Shown here: positions 8,734-17,952 of the stretch, piece by piece
How positions within the stretch are numbered: position 1 is the first letter of the stretch
Layout: each line of letters begins with the position of its first letter
NCBI GenBank assembly: GCA_021794355.1
Contig: JAJYRA010000084.1
Location: forward strand, 1-64,000
Reading direction: 5' to 3'
Source of the DNA: Thermoplasmata archaeon
Lineage (GTDB): Archaea > Thermoplasmatota > Thermoplasmata > Thermoplasmatales > Thermoplasmataceae
Length of the DNA: 64,000 nt
The notes under the pieces: model-generated
Told to the model about the DNA's origin: nothing
Database searches by the model: none
What the model saw: only the letters and a program-made list of their open reading frames with translations
Made by a program: the position numbers and the translations under genes

Positions 8734-8808
8734 GGGCTTGTGGCCTAGTCTGGATAAGGCACCGTCCTTCTAAGTCGGTGATCGTGGGTCCGAATCCCAC
8801 CAAGCCCG
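8734..8808 (+). tRNA. tRNA-Arg (anticodon TCT)
   Basis: The cloverleaf is a 7-bp acceptor GGGCTTG/CAAGCCC, D-arm GCC...GGC, anticodon arm CCGTC-CTTCTAA-GTCGG, T-arm GTGGG-TCCGAAT-CCCAC and discriminator G. The anticodon UCU reads AGA/AGG. One anticodon-stem pair (30-40) is U-U. No intron and no encoded CCA. A C followed by five T (8809-8814) comes next as a likely terminator. Divergent from pcc1. Confidence 0.95.
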
Positions 8809-8814
8809 CTTTTT

Positions 8815-9113
8815 ATGAGGTCCGAATCCCATATTTATTCCTATATTCCGCTTCCATTGAATTCTGTGCAAGTTGTTCCCTTTCAGTAAATTCAAATGGC
8901 TGGATTTACCAGGTAATGGTTTCTTCATAGGGCAAAGAAGATTTTCGAAGGTAAGTACCTCGATGTGTATAACCAGACATTCAATTTGTTGTGGATATTT
9001 CCGCAATTCAGCTACTCACTGAATGCTAGTACTTTCTTGTTCAGATAGTTACAACAACAAGACTAAGAAATTAATGGATTTTTTGGGATTTTTTGAATAG
9101 ACCTAATTGCTAA
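8815..9113. other. Intergenic region without recognised genes
   Basis: About 300 nt between tRNA-Arg and the end of ribH. The only long frame is a minus-strand one that runs antisense into the tRNA and looks spurious. The segment next to ribH (9055-9110) is AT-rich and may hold its 3' end. No further structure is seen. Confidence 0.4.
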
Positions 9114-9521
9114 TCAGTTCTTCTTTCCTTTCTTCAGCATTTTTACGACCGCTTCCACAGCGCTTCTCGCCCCTTCAATACGAGCTTCCGCCTGGAGCCT
9201 CGTTTGGCCGGGTCCTGATATACCAAGTGATACGGGTATCCCAGTTTCCACTGATATATCCATTATTTTTCTAGCCGCATTCTGCATAATTATATCATCA
9301 TGGTCTGTTTCACCCTGTATTACAGTCCCCAGTGTGACTACTCCATCCACGTTTCCTTTCTTTATGAGTGAATTCACGCCAAATGGGATTTCAAATGTTC
9401 CAGGTACTTTGAGTATTTCTGATACCTCAACACCAAGAAATTCAGCGTGCTCTTTGGCTCTCTCCAACATCATCATTGTTATATCGTAATTATATTCAGA
9501 TACCACTATTCCTATTTTCAT
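9114..9521 (-). CDS. ribH: 6,7-dimethyl-8-ribityllumazine synthase
   Basis: This enzyme condenses 5-amino-6-ribitylaminouracil with dihydroxybutanone phosphate, the penultimate riboflavin step. The 135-aa product from Met 9521 contains KVPGTFEIPFGVNSLIKKG, GVVTLGTVIQGETDHDD (with the phosphate-binding and catalytic-His region) and a C-terminal helix ARIEGARSAVEAVVKM. SD GAGGTGA lies 5 nt before ATG 9521; an in-frame GTG (9530) sits inside that SD, so I prefer the ATG. Last gene of ribB-ribL-ribC-ribH. Confidence 0.94.
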   Translation of the reverse strand: MKIGIVVSEYNYDITMMMLERAKEHAEFLGVEVSEILKVPGTFEIPFGVNSLIKKGNVDGVVTLGTVIQGETDHDDIIMQNAARKIMDISVETGIPVSLGISGPGQTRLQAEARIEGARSAVEAVVKMLKKGKKN

Positions 9522-9533
9522 ATATTTCACCTC

Positions 9534-10451
<918 letters not shown>

Positions 10452-10459
<8 letters not shown>

Positions 10460-11147
10460 TAGTCCACGTTTCTATAATTTCTTTCCCATCTATAAATGTT
10501 AAGTTATGTTCCCTTGCAAAATCTTGAGCTTCTCTATGTGACATTGCCTTTCCGCTATCGGAAAGCATCTCGGCGAGGGTGGCAGATGGGATTACCCCCG
10601 CACTTTCCATCATATAGGTAGCTAATTCAGTATGACCCCTTCTCCTGCTGAAATAACCATTTCTTGATACAATAAGATGCACATGACCAGGAATTCGAAA
10701 TTCAGTATAGAAATCTTTTACAACATCTTGCCTATTATCAATATTGCCTAAAAACTCGGCGAATTTTCTTACAGTAACATATCTGTCATTGTCTGGAATT
10801 CCAGTATAGGTACTTCTGTGATTGATTGTGAAAGAAAAGGATGAATGCTTATCGTAGCCCATATCCCTGGTATCCGTTGCCATTTCTCCGTACGGTAAAA
10901 ATCGTTTATACAAATCCTCCAAAAATGGTAGATGAAGTGATTCAGCCTCTTTTTCCCTCAATGTCGTGCAGATCAATCCACCTGCGAACTGACGCAGCAT
11001 TTTAATGGAATCTGGTGTTACGAATTGAGAGGGAAATATCATATCAGTTTCACCCTCTCTTTTTGCGTCATCAAATATTAATATGGGAGAACCATGTTTG
11101 ATCTGATCAATTGCGTTATCAAAAACAGATTGCGTCGAATTCATCAT
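10452..11147 (-). CDS. ribB: 3,4-dihydroxy-2-butanone 4-phosphate synthase
   Basis: This 231-aa enzyme makes the four-carbon unit for riboflavin from ribulose 5-phosphate. It has the acidic metal-site motif FDDAKREGETDMIFPSQF (about 24-41), the GGLICTTL segment and the late RRRGHTELATYMMESAG motif. First gene of the riboflavin operon. The 61-nt gap to the divergent rimI-like gene has TA-rich boxes (about 11165-11185) that could serve both. No FMN riboswitch-like structure is seen. Confidence 0.94.
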
Positions 11148-11208
11148 AGGAAGATATGTCTGGATATATTAAAAATATTTAGTAGATACTCAAATTTAGG
11201 TAGATAAC

Positions 11209-11661
11209 ATGTTAATAAAGAGACTTCAGGCTGAAGACCTTGAAGATTTGGTGAAACTGGAGGTGAGAGCGTTTGAAGTTGGACCCTATTCACTGGAAAT
11301 GCTGGAATATGCCCTCCAAGAGGCTGGAGATATGGCGTTCAAGATTGAAGAAAGTAAGAGAATTGCTGCATACATAATTGCTTCACCCATATCAGATGAG
11401 TCCATAGACATTGAATCCGTTGCAGTAGATCCGGATTTTCGAGGAAAGGGACTTGCCAAGAGTCTTATGAATTATGTTGAAAATATGGCAAAAGAAATGG
11501 GGTTTAAAAGAATGCAACTGGAAGTCCGGGAATTTAACATGGAGGCCATAGGACTCTATAAGAAATTGGGTTATGAATTAAAGGAATTGCTGAAAAATTA
11601 TTACAGTGAAAAACTCAAAGGAAGCAGGAATGCCTACAGGATGGAAAAGCTCCTAGCTTAG
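11209..11661 (+). CDS. GNAT N-acetyltransferase (RimI-like)
   Basis: This 150-aa protein has the GNAT fold. The acetyl-CoA motif is DPDFRGKGLAKSLMNYVE (about 82-99, Q/R-x-x-G-x-G/A), preceded by ESVAVD and followed by EVREFNMEAIGLYKKLGYEL. It probably acetylates protein N-termini, as archaeal RimI/NatA-like enzymes do. It is monocistronic, divergent from ribB and overlaps the convergent HD gene by 9 nt. Confidence 0.85.
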   Translation: MLIKRLQAEDLEDLVKLEVRAFEVGPYSLEMLEYALQEAGDMAFKIEESKRIAAYIIASPISDESIDIESVAVDPDFRGKGLAKSLMNYVENMAKEMGFKRMQLEVREFNMEAIGLYKKLGYELKELLKNYYSEKLKGSRNAYRMEKLLA

Positions 11662-12786
11662 TAGATTTTCTATTGTTTGATGAGTTATTTCTATATTCTC
11701 TGGTCCATAAACATAAAAGTATCTCCGATTGAAACTGTCATAAAGTGAATTTAAAAGAGGTGAGATGGAACTGATATCCTTAAATCCATTTTCTTGCTTA
11801 ACAATCACCTCATCCTTACTCCTCTTCCTGTCCTTGAATGAGTAGGGTGGAATGTAGTCTATTATTAACTCCGGGTATGCTTCAAGCAATCTTCTCTCAA
11901 CTTCTTCTTTCCTTTCACTGGGGGCCTCCCCTCTGTATATCATTTTATAGAGTTTTCTCTTATTTATCATATTTATTAATCCTGATGATTGTTCCCTTTG
12001 TCCCACAGTGCTGAGAAACAAATCATCATGCATGGATAAATATGAAATGTCAGGATTTTTCAATTTATAAAGAGTTTTTTCAATCATTTTCTGGGCTATT
12101 CTGACCGTCTTATGGAAATATACGGACTTGTACATAAGCAATCTGGAAATCAAAACAGATTCTATGGAAGTAACCCCTTTTTCCTCTATGTATATCCTTT
12201 CCCCGTCTGTCCTTAGTATATCTATAATCCTCTTTAGACTGAACGAAAGATGGTCTGTACCCGTAAAATAGCTATCCCTTACGAGATAATCCATCTCATC
12301 TGCATCCAAGGGTCCACTTATTATACTGCTTTCAAGGGCAAATTCCTCCTTCGTTCCCGATAGAATAATACCAACTATTTCCGGATCAATATTCTCCTTA
12401 ATCAAATTCTCATTTATTTCTCCCGAACCGATTTTTCCATTAACAATCCCGATTCCCCTCTTTTCATGATTTGTTTTAAATTTCTTTTCAAAGTAATCCT
12501 CAAAGGAATGACTGAATGGGAAATGGCCCACGTCATGAAGGAGAGCGGCTGCTGCAACCTCGTTGGGAAATTGGGTCCCAAGCTTTTCCCCTATCTGTTG
12601 TGCCAGAACCATCGTTCCAAGTGAATGCTGAAACCTCGTATGCACAGCCCCGGGGTAGACCAGGTAACACATACCAAGTTGCCTGATCCAGTGCAGTCGC
12701 TGGAATTCTTGTGTGTCAATGACCCTTAAAAACTTTTCAGGAATTTCTGTATAACCCCACACTGGGTCCTGAATGGCTTTAAACAT
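11653..12786 (-). CDS. HD-domain phosphohydrolase (dGTPase/SAMHD1-like)
   Basis: I start at ATG 12786 (MFKAIQDPVWGYTEIPEKFL), because the longer frame back to 12855 enters the SRP RNA. The 377-aa product has the HD metal site: QHSLGTMVLAQQ, then ALLHDVGHFPFSHSFEDYFE, then the late Asp in GPLDADEMDYLVRDSYFTG. This arrangement matches archaeal HD phosphohydrolases related to SAMHD1 and dNTPases; substrate is unknown. The gene begins 15 nt after the 3' end of SRP RNA on the same strand, too close for its own TATA box outside that RNA gene. Confidence 0.87.
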   Translation of the reverse strand: MFKAIQDPVWGYTEIPEKFLRVIDTQEFQRLHWIRQLGMCYLVYPGAVHTRFQHSLGTMVLAQQIGEKLGTQFPNEVAAAALLHDVGHFPFSHSFEDYFEKKFKTNHEKRGIGIVNGKIGSGEINENLIKENIDPEIVGIILSGTKEEFALESSIISGPLDADEMDYLVRDSYFTGTDHLSFSLKRIIDILRTDGERIYIEEKGVTSIESVLISRLLMYKSVYFHKTVRIAQKMIEKTLYKLKNPDISYLSMHDDLFLSTVGQREQSSGLINMINKRKLYKMIYRGEAPSERKEEVERRLLEAYPELIIDYIPPYSFKDRKRSKDEVIVKQENGFKDISSISPLLNSLYDSFNRRYFYVYGPENIEITHQTIENLLS

Positions 12787-12800
12787 GTTAAACCTCAAAT

Positions 12801-13104
12801 ACCGGACACGTTCGGATCGGGCCTGACGTCCTGCTAAGTTGTTCCCTGAGTTCACTCGACCCCGGTATCCAGCAGCACCGAAAGTCCCACCTACCGTTGC
12901 TCCCTTCCGGACCTGGCGGATTTAGTGAGTTAGTTGAAAAAGACATCTCCTTTGAAATGCCTCTCGCAAGCCTCCGATCCACTGGGCCCAGATCTCATAG
13001 ATTCCTCAGGGCTTAACAGAGGCCAGGTTGGCCTCTCTGAACTGTCGTTCCCGCATATAGGCTTCGGGTAACAGGAAGTGCCTAGCTTCCCAACCTAGTC
13101 CGGC
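12801..13104 (-). ncRNA. ffs: Signal recognition particle RNA (7S RNA)
   Basis: The minus strand carries the SRP54-binding helix 8 signature CCAGGTCCGGAAGGGAGCAA (around 12895-12915) followed by GGTAGGTGGGACTTTCGGTG. The Alu-domain 5' part has TGTTACCCGAAGCCTATATG. The ends pair (5' CCGGAC, 3' GTCCGG), giving about 304 nt, the archaeal size. A TATA box (13127-13138) is centred about 27 nt upstream of the predicted 5' end. Ends are estimated from the terminal pairing. Confidence 0.95.
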
Positions 13105-13126
13105 TATTACCTTTATTGATCCTTCC

Positions 13127-13138
13127 TTAATATTTTTT
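13127..13138 (-). promoter_or_regulatory. TATA box of SRP RNA
   Basis: The minus strand reads AAAAAATATTAA, centred near -27 relative to the SRP RNA 5' end at about 13104. It lies in a short AT-rich island between the RNA and the truncated cobT remnant. Confidence 0.65.
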
Positions 13139-13216
13139 CCATTGCTTTCCATGTTTTGGATAGAGATTAAAACCCATGACCACGATTTAAATAACTGTTC
13201 TCGGGTTCTTCAATAA

Positions 13217-13447
13217 TTAACTACAAATAGTCAGGTATTTAGAGCAGGAGTGTTTAAAAAATGGGATACTAATATACACCTGTGCATCCGGGCATGATTT
13301 GCATGTCCCTTCAACCTTAGTTTCACCGTCCTCTGTGGGAGTAAGAAAGGTGAGTTCAGGGTTAGTCCCATCCAATGTTAATCCGGGAATTTTTGATAGT
13401 TCAGTGCTTCCACCAATCAACAGGTTCATGTGAGGTTTTGTGTTCAT
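13217..13447 (-). pseudogene. cobT: Truncated cobT-like remnant (NaMN:DMB phosphoribosyltransferase, archaeal type)
   Basis: The frame begins with ATG overlapping the cbiB stop (ATGA), so it was the next gene of the cobalamin operon. Residues 8-52 (LLIGGSTELSKIPGLTLDGT then NPELTFLTPTEDGE) match the N-terminus of archaeal/cyanobacterial CobT-like proteins (IPG-ITxAG-xPELTxxTPAADAE). After CKS the similarity stops; a shifted frame gives MPGCTGVY, reminiscent of the next family segment, and then a stop. Around 300 residues of the usual ~350 are missing, and the SRP RNA promoter follows about 80 nt later. I read it as a 3'-deleted pseudogene. Recognition is by eye. Confidence 0.65.
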
Positions 13448-14442
13448 CCCATGAGCACCTGAAGCTTTATGGGGAATACAAAGTATATGTGTTCATACAA
13501 AATAAAGGAGAAAATGATCATTAAGGGTATCACTATGAAAACGACCATAAGAAAAAAACTAAGATAAAATATGTTCAGCGCCCTTCGAAGATCATTCAGT
13601 GTGGGTTCAAACCCCTTTGGATTGATGATATAATTCCCCTTTTTTTCCAGCCTCAGATTCAAGACTGAGGCCATCGTTCCCATGGAGTAGGCTGCATTTC
13701 TACTTGGAACATTATTCAAAAGAGATCTGATGCCTGTCTGCTTGTTACTATAGTTCATCAGATAGGCTGAAACAGAAATAAGTGCAGAGGATATCCTTGC
13801 AGGAATGTAGTTCAAAACTGAATCGGTATATGCGGAACCTCTTCCGAACTTAAGATATTTTGAGTCCCTGTATCCAAAGGTTGAATCCAGGGTGTTTACA
13901 ATTCTATAAACAAGCCCTCCAAGAACCCCGAAAATTGAAAAATATAGGAGGCTCCCCACAAAGGAATCAGTTATTCCTTCAGATATAGTTTCAATGGCGG
14001 CTGATATTAACAGAGGTTCCTTTAAATCCTTCACATCCCTTCTCACGCATCTTGAAGCGAAAACTCTGGCTTCTTCAAGCTGTCCGTTTTCAAGGCTCCT
14101 GATAATGGGCCTTATACGACCTCCCATGGATGTAAAGGCAAACGTTGATTTTTCTATGATTGCATAAAAGATGAGAAAGAAAATGTAAATCATGGGAATG
14201 CTATATAGGGCATTAAAGATGAATGAAAATAAAATTGTTATGGGGATGACTGAAAGAAATACTATGAGATATCCAGATTTCACGGGTTTTTTGGACTTTT
14301 CAAGTTTATTACCCAATATGTTGGCCCATTTCCCTGAAATTACTGCGATATGAAGAAAACCTCTTGGTTCTCCAAATATGATATCCACTAACACCGCAAG
14401 AAAAAGTGTCGCAACCATTAAGTCTAATATTTCATAGACCAT
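13444..14442 (-). CDS. cbiB: Adenosylcobinamide-phosphate synthase CbiB
   Basis: This 332-aa integral membrane enzyme joins aminopropanol (phosphate) to adenosylcobyric acid. It has about five hydrophobic segments, and the family hallmarks FGEPRGFLHIAVISGKW, SAAIETISEGITDSFVGSL and DSTFGYRDSKYLKFGRGSAY. It overlaps cobQ upstream by 11 nt and the cobT remnant downstream by 4 nt. Length is normal and no defect is visible, in contrast to cobT, the cobD-like gene and cobS beside it. Confidence 0.92.
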   Translation of the reverse strand: MVYEILDLMVATLFLAVLVDIIFGEPRGFLHIAVISGKWANILGNKLEKSKKPVKSGYLIVFLSVIPITILFSFIFNALYSIPMIYIFFLIFYAIIEKSTFAFTSMGGRIRPIIRSLENGQLEEARVFASRCVRRDVKDLKEPLLISAAIETISEGITDSFVGSLLYFSIFGVLGGLVYRIVNTLDSTFGYRDSKYLKFGRGSAYTDSVLNYIPARISSALISVSAYLMNYSNKQTGIRSLLNNVPSRNAAYSMGTMASVLNLRLEKKGNYIINPKGFEPTLNDLRRALNIFYLSFFLMVVFIVIPLMIIFSFILYEHIYFVFPIKLQVLMG

Positions 14443-15859
14443 CTAAGACATCCATAAGTTGTTCTCTTTTTAAATTTACTGATATATTTTCAGAGAATTT
14501 CCCTATATTCTCCTCGAGTGCCTCTTCATAGGATTTTACCCTTTTAATTCCAGTGAGCCAGTGGAAGACAGTAGAATTTTCAAGGATTCCATGAAGATTT
14601 GTGCCGATAACATTTAACTTTTCATTGATGGATCCTTCCCTGCCACTATCTGTATTCACAAAGTAGATTTCTTCATTATTTCCCGGCATGCCATAGTGAA
14701 TATTATATGCTTTCACATCAAAGTATTCTCCATTCAACCTTCCCTCATATTTCACGCTGGAAACGGTTTTGATTCCTTCATAAATAAAGTCTGTTTTCAA
14801 AAGGTTCAACCCCTTAATTTCTGGCCTTCCGAGTTGCACATTTGCAGGATCCCTGATGTTCCTGGATAGTATCTGATAGCCACCGCATATTCCCATAATT
14901 TTGCCTCCCTTATCTGCAAATTCTCCAAGTGAACGATCAAGACCGGATTGAATAAGAAATTCCAGATCTGCAGATACATTCTTTGATCCGGGAAGGATTA
15001 CGGAATATAGTCCTTCCAGTTGATCTGAGGACTTTACATAAGTTCCCAACCCCATTTGTATCAGAGGATCAATATCACTGTAGTTTTCAAAAAATGGGTA
15101 TCTTATAATTCCAACCCTCTTACCATATATTCTCTCATAATCTAGAGAATCTTCCCCTGGGAGGTGGTTTCCCTCTAGATGTGGCACTATTCCCATATTT
15201 TTCATCCCCGTCATTTCCTCAATTTTTTTAACTCCTTCCATGAGCATATCCTGGTTTCCCCGCATATTATTAATTATGAAATACTTCATAACCTCTGGGT
15301 ACTGGCAGAGAATTTTTGTTCCGTATAGTGATGAAAATGCTCCTCCGTTTTCTATGTTTACCACAAGAATTCCAGTCCCGTTGAATTCATGGGTGATCCA
15401 TGTGTTTGCAAGATCTCTGTCATAAAGGTTTATTTCAGCTGCAGAACCTGAACCTTCTGCCACAACATAATCAAATCTATTGAGCAGGAATTCCATTGAC
15501 TCTTTTACTATCTGCCTAGCTTCAGTTCTCAATATTTCACCATACTCCTCCAGGGATCTTCTTCCAATAGAGTTCCCCTTGAGGATGACCTGTGATTTAC
15601 CAGAACCCTCCGGTTTCAGTAGAATTGGGTTTATGTGCCAGTCAGGCATTATTCTTGCAGCTCTCGCCTGTAACCATTGGGATCGCGCAATTTCAAACCC
15701 CCCTTCAGTGGAAATGGAATTGAGGGACATATTCATAGCCTTAAATGGAGTAACTGAATATCCCATATTGCTTATTATCCTGCACAGTCCCATGGATAGA
15801 GTACTCTTTCCGGCATTTGAGGACGTTCCCAGAATGTGGATTAGTTTACCTCTTCCCAT
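14432..15859 (-). CDS. cobQ: Cobyric acid synthase CobQ/CbiP
   Basis: This glutamine-dependent amidotransferase amidates four carboxylates of adenosylcobyrinate a,c-diamide. From ATG 15859 (SD GAGGT 8 nt upstream) it is 475 aa. An N-terminal dethiobiotin-synthase-like ATPase (LGTSSNAGKSTLSMGLC) is followed by a class I glutaminase-like domain with GICGGYQIL (nucleophile Cys) and the late NLHGILEN His. A longer frame to 15874 starts inside the upstream gene and has no SD. Intact, normal length; lies in the operon cobD-like-cobQ-cbiB-(cobT). Confidence 0.93.
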   Translation of the reverse strand: MGRGKLIHILGTSSNAGKSTLSMGLCRIISNMGYSVTPFKAMNMSLNSISTEGGFEIARSQWLQARAARIMPDWHINPILLKPEGSGKSQVILKGNSIGRRSLEEYGEILRTEARQIVKESMEFLLNRFDYVVAEGSGSAAEINLYDRDLANTWITHEFNGTGILVVNIENGGAFSSLYGTKILCQYPEVMKYFIINNMRGNQDMLMEGVKKIEEMTGMKNMGIVPHLEGNHLPGEDSLDYERIYGKRVGIIRYPFFENYSDIDPLIQMGLGTYVKSSDQLEGLYSVILPGSKNVSADLEFLIQSGLDRSLGEFADKGGKIMGICGGYQILSRNIRDPANVQLGRPEIKGLNLLKTDFIYEGIKTVSSVKYEGRLNGEYFDVKAYNIHYGMPGNNEEIYFVNTDSGREGSINEKLNVIGTNLHGILENSTVFHWLTGIKRVKSYEEALEENIGKFSENISVNLKREQLMDVLDGL

Positions 15860-16894
15860 GCAAAGCAACCTCAATGGCTTTTAATAAGTCGATATTTTCT
15901 TCGTGCATTCTGACATTGATTCTAAAATCACCTTCACCAAAACCGTAAAGATTATTCAATTTTCTTAAGAGGAAACTTGAATCCAACATTTTTTTATAAA
16001 ATTCGTTTCCGTTATATTTCCTCCCTAGAGTGGAGGAAAAAAAATTCACTTCTGATTTTCTAATGATCTGCAGCCTTAACTTTTTGATGCCTTCTTCAAG
16101 AATTTTTCGTTCCATTTCGACTTCATTTACATTCAATTTTGAATTTCCCATATGATCGAGAAACTGCTCATAATAGGATGGGATGTCCCAGGGATCACGT
16201 GTCTTCTTGAGGTCCACTATTTTTTGTTTGGATGAAATCTCAAACCCAAGTCTTATTCCAGGAAAAACAGTTATCTTTGTCATCGACCTAGCAATTATTA
16301 TGGACGGATAGGAGTAACTTACTTTCTGGATCATGTGTTTCGTTTTAGCATTCAGAAAATCCATATAGGCCTGATCCAGAAATGTTATCGCGTCTTTCTT
16401 TTCTGCCATGTTCAGGATTTTCTGCAGTTCCATGGGTTTAATTATTTCACCTGTCGGGTTTACTGGTAAATTAAGTGATATTAGCTGGAAGTTAAAACTA
16501 TGGAGTATCTCTGCATGCTTTAAAAGGGATTTCAAACCGATTCTTGTAATGTGACAATCGCTGATAATGGCTGATCTTCTGTGTTCGGAAGAAAGAGGTT
16601 CAACCAAGATAACATTTTTTCCTGAAAACATCTGATAAACGTAATGAATTAAGGAGGTCATACCACTTGTAGCAATGATGCGATCCTTGTTGATGCCATA
16701 AATTTCTGATAGCTTTGTTTCTACATTTAGTTCGCCGACTGGATAGTGGGTTCCAGATCTCAGATCAAATTTTAAATCCATATCCACTCCCTCCAGTGAA
16801 TGTTTATAGAGAAATCTTTCAGATCTGGTTTTTTTTCCAGTTCCTTTAAGAACGAATCTCTATATTCAAAATCTTCCAATGAACTTTTCTTCAT
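15846..16894 (-). pseudogene. cobD: CobD-like PLP-dependent threonine-phosphate decarboxylase/aminotransferase, frameshifted near its N-terminus
   Basis: The main frame (15846-16787, GTG start, 313 aa) is a class I/II aminotransferase fold: FLDQAYMDF and the PLP-Lys segment ARSMTKITVFPGIRLGF. CobD makes (R)-1-amino-2-propanol phosphate for CbiB. The family N-terminus (LDFSSNINPLG) is missing from this frame. A short frame from ATG 16894 supplies it: 40 codons including KKPDLKDFSINI, stopping at 16772. Joining the two frames around 16795-16800 restores DFSINI-LEGVDMDLKFDLRS. A TATA box (about 16912-16920) is placed for the upstream ATG. So the ancestral gene probably spans 16894-15846 with one frameshift. 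Use of the internal GTG, giving a shortened enzyme, cannot be excluded. Confidence 0.7.
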
Positions 16895-16909
16895 ATAAAT
16901 GCAATTAAT

Positions 16910-16924
16910 TTCATATTTATATTA
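16910..16924. promoter_or_regulatory. TATA region between the cobD-like gene and cobS
   Basis: The sequence TTCATATTTATATTA lies about 20-28 nt from the cobD-like upstream ATG (16894) on the minus strand and about 20 nt from the candidate cobS start ATG (16939) on the plus strand. It probably served both divergent genes. Confidence 0.45.
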
Positions 16925-16938
16925 GTTCACAATTTAGT

Positions 16939-17665
16939 ATGGTTGAAATTTTGCAAGTCCTTCGTTGCTGCTATCTCCTTTTTCACCATTATACCGATTA
17001 AATCGGATAATTTTCTCCCGGAAGCACTTATTTTATCTGGTTTCCCTATATTTTCTCTGGAGTTGTTGCATTTTTTATAACATATTTCTTGCAAACTGTT
17101 TTCACTGTATACATTCTGATATTTCTTTCTCTTTGCACTGTGGGAATTACCCACGGAGCTCAAAATATAGATTCCCTCTTGATCTGGGAGACGGTTTGAT
17201 GAAAGGGGTCTAACAGGTCAGAAATTGAAAATTATGAAAGACCCCTCGGTTGGTGCAGGTTCCATATTCATTTTCTTCGCTGTGTATGGACTTGGTCTGG
17301 GTGCACTGTTTTCCCTAAAGGCAAGTGAAGTACCCCTTGCCATACTATTTTCTCAGATAATTGATGTTATATTTATGTCAGTGGTTTTTTACCGAAACGT
17401 GGCAATTGGAGATGGATTTGGCAAATTCTTCTCTCCCGTAGCATCTCGATTTGGATTTTTTGTTGTAGGCATTCTCATACCATTCTTCCTATCTGTTCTG
17501 TTTTTTCCTGAATTTATTCCGGTTACCGTAATATCCCTGTTGATTGCCTTCACATGGATACTTTTTCTCACCCATGTTTTCAAAGGTGTGAATGGAGACA
17601 TAGTTGGCTCCTCGGGGGAGATTAGGAGAATGTTTGCCCTTTTATTGATTATGAATCCAATCTGA
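16939..17665 (+). pseudogene. cobS: cobS (adenosylcobinamide-GDP ribazoletransferase) pseudogene with several frameshifts
   Basis: No single frame spans the gene, but successive frames rebuild a CobS protein. ATG 16939 gives MVEILQ. Another frame gives FVAAISFFTIIPIKSD (family: LQFLTRIPV). A third gives FPYIFSGVVAFFITYFLQ through GITHGAQNIDSLL (family: GGLHLDGLADTADG). A fourth gives LDLGDGLMKG. The last, open to 17665, gives KLKIMKDPSVGAGSIF and the remaining helices (family: LEIMKDSRIGAFG). At least three to four frame changes are needed (about 16955, 17030-17050, 17185-17195, 17205-17210). CobS joins alpha-ribazole to adenosylcobinamide-GDP. Only the 146-aa C-terminal piece (17225-17665) survives as one ORF. 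Confidence 0.72.
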
Positions 17666-17952
17666 ATCATCATATTTGTGTGTAAGGAATCTTAAACTTT
17701 AGGGACATAAACTTCCAACTTTCACAGCAGGCTTCCCACTTTAAGAGTTACTGGCAGAACCTCAGTGTTTCTGAAGTGTGAATTAATTGAGTGGATTTCT
17801 ATTCAATAATTTTCAGTTATTCCTCCTTTCCTCGCATTACCTTAAGGGTAACAATTTAGCTCTCTCACCTTTCGCCATATCGATGGAAAGTGGAATTATC
17901 ACAGGAAATGTTAAAATGATAATTTTTTATCCACGTAAGCGTTACCTTTAGT
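17666..17952. other. Intergenic region, nothing coding recognised
   Basis: About 290 nt between the cobS remnant and the DUF1059 gene. No credible ORF is seen. A TATA-like TTTTTTAT at 17923-17930 is spaced correctly (about 26 nt) for a leaderless start at 17953. Confidence 0.4.

Noticed and set aside
8770..9006. 78-aa minus-strand ORF
   Set aside because: It runs antisense through tRNA-Arg and has no start context.
12788..12982. 64-aa minus-strand ORF
   Set aside because: It lies inside the SRP RNA gene.
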